Assembly: GCA_005773145.1 (NCBI GenBank)
Contig: SXHS01000373.1
Span: forward strand, 1-19,104
Reading direction: 5' to 3'
DNA: 19,104 nucleotides
From: Planctomycetaceae bacterium
GTDB taxonomy: Bacteria; Planctomycetota; Planctomycetia; Pirellulales; Pirellulaceae
Every line of letters begins with the position of its first letter. The first letter of the stretch is position 1. Below the pieces are notes generated by a model. That model had not been told where the DNA came from and did no database searches. It was given only the letters and a program-made list of their open reading frames with translations. Below, in pieces: positions 14,476-19,104 of the stretch. Position numbers and translations under genes: made by a program.

Positions 14476-15891
14476 TTAGAACGTAAGAATCGCGTCGGCA
14501 CCAATCACCGTGTTGTTGAACAACTCGTCGTTGAAGCCCGACCCAGTATAGATCTGCTCGTTCCCGGGTGCCCACATGTGGCGAACCTCCGGGCGTACGA
14601 TCAGATTAGCCGCCGGCTTGATATTGACGCCGTTGGACCACGTGTAGTACGAGATACCATCCGCCTTGAACCACTCGAATCGAGTACCGGCCTTCAAGCA
14701 CGGGCTCAGCTCGTAGAAGCCGTAGTGCGTGGATCCAAACGAATCACGCGGAATGAAACCACCGCCGCCACCAGCCGTGGCAAAATCGGCGGGTGTGCCA
14801 CCATCATCGTCGGTCGGAACACCATTCGCATCCACACGCAGGTCGGTGCTCAACACGTCGACCGTGTGGGCCGTCGTGATCTTGTCCGACCACTTGAGGT
14901 TCAAAATCAAGCCATTGATCGCACCATTGCCACGCCATCCGAGGTCGCCGCCGGTCATGGCGTAGACCAAAGAGACGTCGTCATTGACCTGGTAAGTAAA
15001 CCCGCCCAGGAACGCGTTCCCTTTCAAGAATTGATAGTAGCCCGTGTCCATACCCAGCACCCAACCGCCGTTCAGGGTCAACTTGTCGCTGGCCTTGTAG
15101 CTGGTGAGCACGCCCGTATGGGTAAATGGCTGGCTGTTCCAGAACGTTAGGTGACGGCTGAGAAAAAAGTTGCCGGTCGACGGCAACACTTCGTAGCCCA
15201 CCAAAGTATAGAAACGACCAGCTTTCACGGTCATGTCGCCAACCGCAACTTCCGCATACAACTGAGGCATGGCCCATTCGTAGCTGCCGTGGTCCCAACC
15301 ATTCAAGTAGTCGAAGTGGCCGGCGTTCACGTTACCAAACGCCTGGCCTTCGTTACCATCCACGCCGTACATCATGTCGGCGCGAAATCCGAAGTCCAGA
15401 CCCTTTTCACCGTCAGCCGTCTTGCCCAAAAAGAAATATTGCTGGTTTAGATTGACATTGTTCCATTCCTTCTGGGACAAGAAGGGACCGTTGCCCGTAA
15501 AAGAGCCGTCGGGACCGTCTTGATATCCCATTTGGGTATGGCCGCCAAAGGTCCAGCCATTCTCCAATTGGCACTTGGAGAACAAGATATCCTGTACTTT
15601 AAAGGGATCGCCCAGTTCACAGCAGAACAAACCACCACCCAATAACCCACCACAACCACACGAGTCGCAGCTATCCACACAGCATGTGGAAGGCCCACAG
15701 GGGTCACACCCTGTTGACGATTCGGACGCCGTATCTCCCGCGCTGGCGGCATCGGCATCGTCCACGTTGTAATAGTCAGATCGATAGGCGACCCGACTGA
15801 CCGAATACGGCTGCTCGCGAACTTGCCCGGTAACGGGCACAGCCACTACAGCGCAGCACAAAGCGGCGCACGGCACCAGTAATCCCTTCAT
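14476..15891 (-). CDS. OmpL-like beta-barrel porin (BBP2-type) with Cys-rich N-terminal segment
   Basis: A 471-residue outer-membrane protein. A signal peptide (MKGLLVPCAALCCAVVAVPVTGQ) is followed by a short linker and a Cys-rich segment: C62, C65, C70, C71, C75, C78, C80, C90 and C91. From about residue 110 alternating polar/aromatic strands with Gly-rich turns run to the end, and the last residue is Phe (DAILTF), the classic C-terminal signal of outer-membrane barrels. This resembles the putative beta-barrel porin-2 (BBP2, OmpL-like) family common in planctomycetes; solute specificity is unknown. The ATG at 15891 has GGAG five bases upstream. It is convergent with the BON gene across a strong hairpin. 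A weak sigma-54-like element upstream (15959-15974) would link it to nitrogen control, but this is unproven. Confidence 0.85.
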   Translation of the reverse strand: MKGLLVPCAALCCAVVAVPVTGQVREQPYSVSRVAYRSDYYNVDDADAASAGDTASESSTGCDPCGPSTCCVDSCDSCGCGGLLGGGLFCCELGDPFKVQDILFSKCQLENGWTFGGHTQMGYQDGPDGSFTGNGPFLSQKEWNNVNLNQQYFFLGKTADGEKGLDFGFRADMMYGVDGNEGQAFGNVNAGHFDYLNGWDHGSYEWAMPQLYAEVAVGDMTVKAGRFYTLVGYEVLPSTGNFFLSRHLTFWNSQPFTHTGVLTSYKASDKLTLNGGWVLGMDTGYYQFLKGNAFLGGFTYQVNDDVSLVYAMTGGDLGWRGNGAINGLILNLKWSDKITTAHTVDVLSTDLRVDANGVPTDDDGGTPADFATAGGGGGFIPRDSFGSTHYGFYELSPCLKAGTRFEWFKADGISYYTWSNGVNIKPAANLIVRPEVRHMWAPGNEQIYTGSGFNDELFNNTVIGADAILTF

Positions 15892-16420
15892 GGTACTCCA
15901 GCTCCTAGATTTGCGGTCGTTGATTCGAACCTATGCCCGGCTATCCTTGTGGGGGCAAAGCAAGGCCGTTCCCTCATGCCAATAGTGCCGCGCCGCACAG
16001 GACATCTTCCGCGACATCCCGTGCATCGTCAGCAGTTCATTCGGTCGGGCCAGGGGTCGAATCCGGGGGGTGCGTATCTCCCTGCGAAATACGCCAAGCG
16101 GCAACACGAGGCCCGCCAACGTCTCAGAGTCGCCTTCCTTGTCTAACGGTCAGTATCGTCACGGGAATGGGACGCCTGAATCGCGGTTCAGCCATTTGAC
16201 CCAGCATGGGCGCCGCGCCGAGACGGTCATGACGGATTGGTAATCTATTCATGGCAGCACCGCGTTCGATCGCGCAAGAGGCCCGATTCTCGCGCTGACA
16301 AGATAGGCCTCATTGCCTACCATGCCGGCCAACGTTCAGCACGGCCATAACGGGTTCGCGCTTCGCAGCCGTGTCTGCTAGCAGCCGCGCAACGACATCA
16401 CCACTGCAGGAGGTCCAGCG
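15892..16420. other. Gene-free region between the porin (-) and acyltransferase (+) genes
   Basis: This 529-base divergent region has only short open frames without family features. A small TAGGC/GCCTA hairpin lies at 16304-16319. No clear promoter, RNA gene or repeat was recognised. Confidence 0.4.
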
Positions 16421-17131
16421 TTGAAAGTGTTCATCAGGAGCCGATGGGGCGTTCGCCTGTTAGCCCTGGCCATGGCAATTCTAGGCCGCTGCTTGTTTAC
16501 TACGGTGCGCCGCGAAACGCATGTGTCGAGTCCGGGAACCAACCCGTTCGAAATCAGTTGTCGTGGTTCCTACCTGTACAGTGTCTGGCACGACGTACTG
16601 GTCATGGCGGCTTTTTTTCGTCGACATCACCGCATGACAGCACTCTCTAGCTTGCACCGCGATGGCACGCTGGTGGCCGAGTTCAACCGGTTCGTCAACA
16701 TGGGTTCCGTGCAGGGCTCGTCCAGCCGCATTTCTCCTGGGGCGATGAAGGCTCTGTTAAAGTGTCTGGCCACCCGCCATCTGGTGATCACACCCGACGG
16801 ACCACTCGGACCACGTCACACCATGAGTCAGGGCCTGGTTTTTTTGGCCTCTCGCACCGGGTGCCCCATCATGCCCAGTGGATTTGGCTGCAGTCGCGCC
16901 TGGCGGATTCCCGGCTCGTGGACCGACATGGTGGTCCCTAAACCGTTTTCGCGCGTCGTTTTGGTTATTCGCGACCCCATCTACGTCCCACGTGACCTTC
17001 GCTCTACTGAATTGGCTAGTTGGATGGCCCGGGTCAAAGAGGCGATGGACGAGGCGCAGGGAACTGCGGAAGCCCTCGCCCAAAACCGACAACAGCCCTG
17101 CGATTCCACATCCTCACGGGCTGCTGCTTAG
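16421..17131 (+). CDS. DUF374-type lysophospholipid acyltransferase family protein
   Basis: A 236-residue protein that starts with TTG at 16421, seven bases after a strong AGGAGG, which settles this unusual start. An N-terminal hydrophobic stretch (about 10-26) may anchor it to the inner membrane. The DUF374/LPLAT pattern follows: SVWHDVL (54-60) with a His-Asp pair, SSLHRDGTLVAEF (76-88), QGSSSR (98-103) and ITPDGPLGPRH (123-133). Members of this superfamily transfer acyl chains to lipids, including lipid A-like acceptors; the acceptor here is unknown. Its 3' end overlaps the convergent WD40 gene by 18 bases. Confidence 0.88.
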   Translation: MKVFIRSRWGVRLLALAMAILGRCLFTTVRRETHVSSPGTNPFEISCRGSYLYSVWHDVLVMAAFFRRHHRMTALSSLHRDGTLVAEFNRFVNMGSVQGSSSRISPGAMKALLKCLATRHLVITPDGPLGPRHTMSQGLVFLASRTGCPIMPSGFGCSRAWRIPGSWTDMVVPKPFSRVVLVIRDPIYVPRDLRSTELASWMARVKEAMDEAQGTAEALAQNRQQPCDSTSSRAAA

Positions 17132-19104
17132 CTCACCTCCGGCTTCGGTCGGCCGGATGCGCAGCAAGATCGGACTCGAAGTGGCACCGCCACCATCAGA
17201 CGTCGCAAAGAAGACCAGCCGCTCGCCGGGTGCCGTCACACGATCCGCGACAATGAATACGGTTCGCTCATTTTCCTGCTCCGGAATGATCACGCCGCTC
17301 AAACCGACGTTCCCCGCATACATTCCATACGGCGCGTTGAGAGGATTCTGATAGCCGCCAAAATTGACTCGACCTTCATGCCCACGCCGTTCCACTTGCA
17401 ACGCCACCGTGGCTGTCGAACCGGGTGCCATCTCCAAGATCGGCCAACCGGTGGCCGGATCCTCACCAGCCGACGGGACGGGGCGCGCATGCACCCGTAA
17501 CTTCGATGGGTCCTTCAGCTTTGGGCGCCCGACGTCGTACGGCGGCAAGCGAATCGGGTGATCGTGTCCCTGGCCTGTGGCGACCAGCTGCATGGCCGGT
17601 GCATCGTCGGCCGGCGTCTTGGCTTGGTCATCCGACCACAAAAGTGTCGTTGCGCGCAGCTGGCCGGGCTCGATGGTCCATGGCATGGCCACGTGGAAAC
17701 CCAACGGCACGTTCGTCAACTCCAGTTGTACGGCTCCGTCGTAACCGTCTATCCGATTGATGGCAACACTCAGTGGGACCCCGCCCCCCAGCGGCAATTC
17801 GGGGTTCACCGTCGCAACCGACTCGACGGCGAACGTCGGCGCCGGGGGGCGAATCGTCAGTTCATAGCGATAAGCCGCCCCACGAAAATGGCGGGCGTCG
17901 CGCAGTCGCACGTAGTAGCGACCATCTCGGGGCACATCAAATGTCAAACGAGAATCAGCCCCTAGTTCTCGTTCCGAATCGTCATCGTTGGCATAGTAGA
18001 CGGTGAAGGCCGGCAAACCATTGCGCGGCGTTGGCGTCCCCGGCGTGTAGGGCTCCACAACGTAGCAAGTCTCACCCATCGGATGCGTGATGGCCGTCGT
18101 ATCGAACATGGTATGCCGAGATCCTTGACCGGGAAAAACTGAGAACCCTGAATCAGGACCGCGCGGGTAGTGCCAGAGTCGCACCACTTCACCGTTGCAA
18201 TAGAGGAATTGATGCATCCGCATGTCCTGCCAATTGTGCAGACGGATGCTATCAACCGCCGTGGGGCTGGTCGTGCGAAAGGTGAAATAGGAATCCTGCA
18301 CGGCCTGCAGCACAACCCGCGGCACCGGGGCACTAGCCTCATCCAAGATCTCAAGATAAGAATCGAGCAGCGACTCCTGGCGGGCCGCCTTGACCTCAAG
18401 AATCCAACGTTCGCCAGCTCGGGCATCCAGCGCAAACATGTCGGCCGCATCCGCTGCGTCCCCCTCTCGGTCGATCGCGCCCCGCACCATGGCGGGGAGT
18501 GCGAGTGGCTGCGCATCCTGAGAATGCGAATTGGGCTCTCGCTCGTCGACCGTCGACGAGACGGTTGTTAAGGGTGCGCTCGACAATGCCGCCGTGGGAC
18601 CCTGTGGTGCTCTTGGCGACTGCGTGGCGGAGGGAAGTGTCAGCGGATAAATTTCCCATGTGCCATCCATACGTCCCACGACGACATGACGTCCCATGGG
18701 GTCGATGGCGGCCACTTGCACGGCCGCCGACTGCCTCGGCAGGGCAGCCACCTCGGAGAGGGACTCCGCAGTCCACACCTTCAGCGTTCGGTCGCGCCCC
18801 ACAGATAACAGCCACTGGCCGTCACGCGAATAGCGCAATTTCTCTACAGCCCCTTCATGGGCAAATTGCAAGTGTATCAGCGGATTGATTGCTTGTTGGT
18901 CCGTCGACAGCAGACGCCACATGCGGATGCGGCTGTCGCTCCCGGCCCCGACGAACCATTTTCCAGAGGGATGGATGGCCGTCGTGATCTGTTCCTTAAG
19001 CGGTTCGCTGCGAGTGTCCAGCCGTTCGCCTGTGGTCACGCGCCAGATCTTCACGGTGGCATCGGCACTACACGTTGCTAGGTTCTGGGAATCGGCGGAG
19101 AAGC
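17114..19104 (-). CDS. WD40-repeat protein with PPC-like C-terminal region, 5' end outside window
   Basis: The frame is open from the right edge to the stop codon at 17114, giving about 663 visible residues. The GTG at 19054 is internal to a WD40 blade (sequence ADATVKIW spans it), so the true start lies outside. WD40 blades run to about residue 145 of the visible part, with the motifs SADATVKIWR, SDSRIRMWR and GRDRTLKVW. A Ser/Thr/Pro/Ala linker follows, then a beta-rich region with AGERWILEVKA and RDGRYYVRLRDAR, the pattern of bacterial pre-peptidase C-terminal (PPC) domains, and further Ig-like strands. Such architecture is common in large planctomycete surface or periplasmic proteins of unknown role. 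The 3' end overlaps the acyltransferase gene by 18 bases. Confidence 0.87.
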   Translation of the reverse strand, partial: FSADSQNLATCSADATVKIWRVTTGERLDTRSEPLKEQITTAIHPSGKWFVGAGSDSRIRMWRLLSTDQQAINPLIHLQFAHEGAVEKLRYSRDGQWLLSVGRDRTLKVWTAESLSEVAALPRQSAAVQVAAIDPMGRHVVVGRMDGTWEIYPLTLPSATQSPRAPQGPTAALSSAPLTTVSSTVDEREPNSHSQDAQPLALPAMVRGAIDREGDAADAADMFALDARAGERWILEVKAARQESLLDSYLEILDEASAPVPRVVLQAVQDSYFTFRTTSPTAVDSIRLHNWQDMRMHQFLYCNGEVVRLWHYPRGPDSGFSVFPGQGSRHTMFDTTAITHPMGETCYVVEPYTPGTPTPRNGLPAFTVYYANDDDSERELGADSRLTFDVPRDGRYYVRLRDARHFRGAAYRYELTIRPPAPTFAVESVATVNPELPLGGGVPLSVAINRIDGYDGAVQLELTNVPLGFHVAMPWTIEPGQLRATTLLWSDDQAKTPADDAPAMQLVATGQGHDHPIRLPPYDVGRPKLKDPSKLRVHARPVPSAGEDPATGWPILEMAPGSTATVALQVERRGHEGRVNFGGYQNPLNAPYGMYAGNVGLSGVIIPEQENERTVFIVADRVTAPGERLVFFATSDGGGATSSPILLRIRPTEAGGELSSSP

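Noticed and set aside
15959..15974. Sigma-54-like element upstream of the porin on the minus strand (AGGGAACGGCCTTGCT)
   Set aside because: The -12 box and GG-to-GC spacing fit, but the -24 box differs at four positions, so it is much weaker than the other three elements. Not called without conservation evidence.
16045..16085. tRNA T-arm-like string (GTCGAATCC) in the porin-acyltransferase gap
   Set aside because: No matching acceptor, D or anticodon stems could be folded around it.

Overview
The window is 19.1 kb of GC-rich bacterial chromosome, most likely from a planctomycete (Pirellulales-like). That is an inference from the gene set: a Cys-rich OmpL-like (BBP2) porin, a WD40 protein with a PPC-like C-terminal part, a squalene-cyclase-like repeat protein, a short lipoprotein, many weak Shine-Dalgarno sites, and dispersed intergenic palindromes built on a GGCTTCCAGCC core. 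No phage, transposase, CRISPR array, rRNA or tRNA was seen.

Layout: (1) 1-746, 3' part of a prenyltransferase/squalene-oxidase repeat protein, then a long inverted repeat. (2) 965-2467 (-), fused uroporphyrinogen-III methyltransferase/synthase (CobA-HemD). (3) 2731-4575 (+), a TPR protein and ribosomal protein S20. (4) 4700-6698 (-), an RsuA/RluB-type pseudouridine synthase whose stop overlaps the start of a PyrK-like electron-transfer subunit. (5) 6884-7138 (-), a small lipoprotein. (6) 7508-9577 (-), mannose-6-phosphate isomerase followed by an exported amidohydrolase-2 protein that lacks the usual HxH motif. (7) 10000-11700 (+), ammonium transporter. (8) 12105-13133 (+), TatC with an unusual low-complexity insertion. 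(9) 13287-13625 (-), PII protein, divergent from a small Cys-rich BON-type protein at 14090-14332 (+). (10) 14476-15891 (-), Cys-rich outer-membrane porin. (11) 16421-17131 (+), DUF374 acyltransferase, overlapping tail to tail with a WD40/PPC-like protein that runs off the right edge.

The most interesting signal is a probable nitrogen-control island. Three sigma-54 (-24/-12) promoter matches lie upstream of amt (TGGCACGCAAGATGCT), the PII gene (TGGCACGAGAAGTGCT, minus strand) and the BON gene (TGGCACGCAAGTTGCA, a perfect match to TGGCAC-N5-TTGCA). The PII and BON promoters face away from each other across a shared region with a GCGGCACC/GGTGCCGC dyad that could be an activator site. This ties an uncharacterised, Cys-rich, apparently cytoplasmic BON protein to ammonium uptake and PII signalling. 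TatC, between amt and PII, has its own strong ribosome binding site and no sigma-54 element.

The second theme is a dispersed repeat family: at least six copies of a short hairpin repeat, two of them organised with a GGCAGGCA/TGCCTGCC palindrome into composite elements of about 90-120 bp in opposite orientations.
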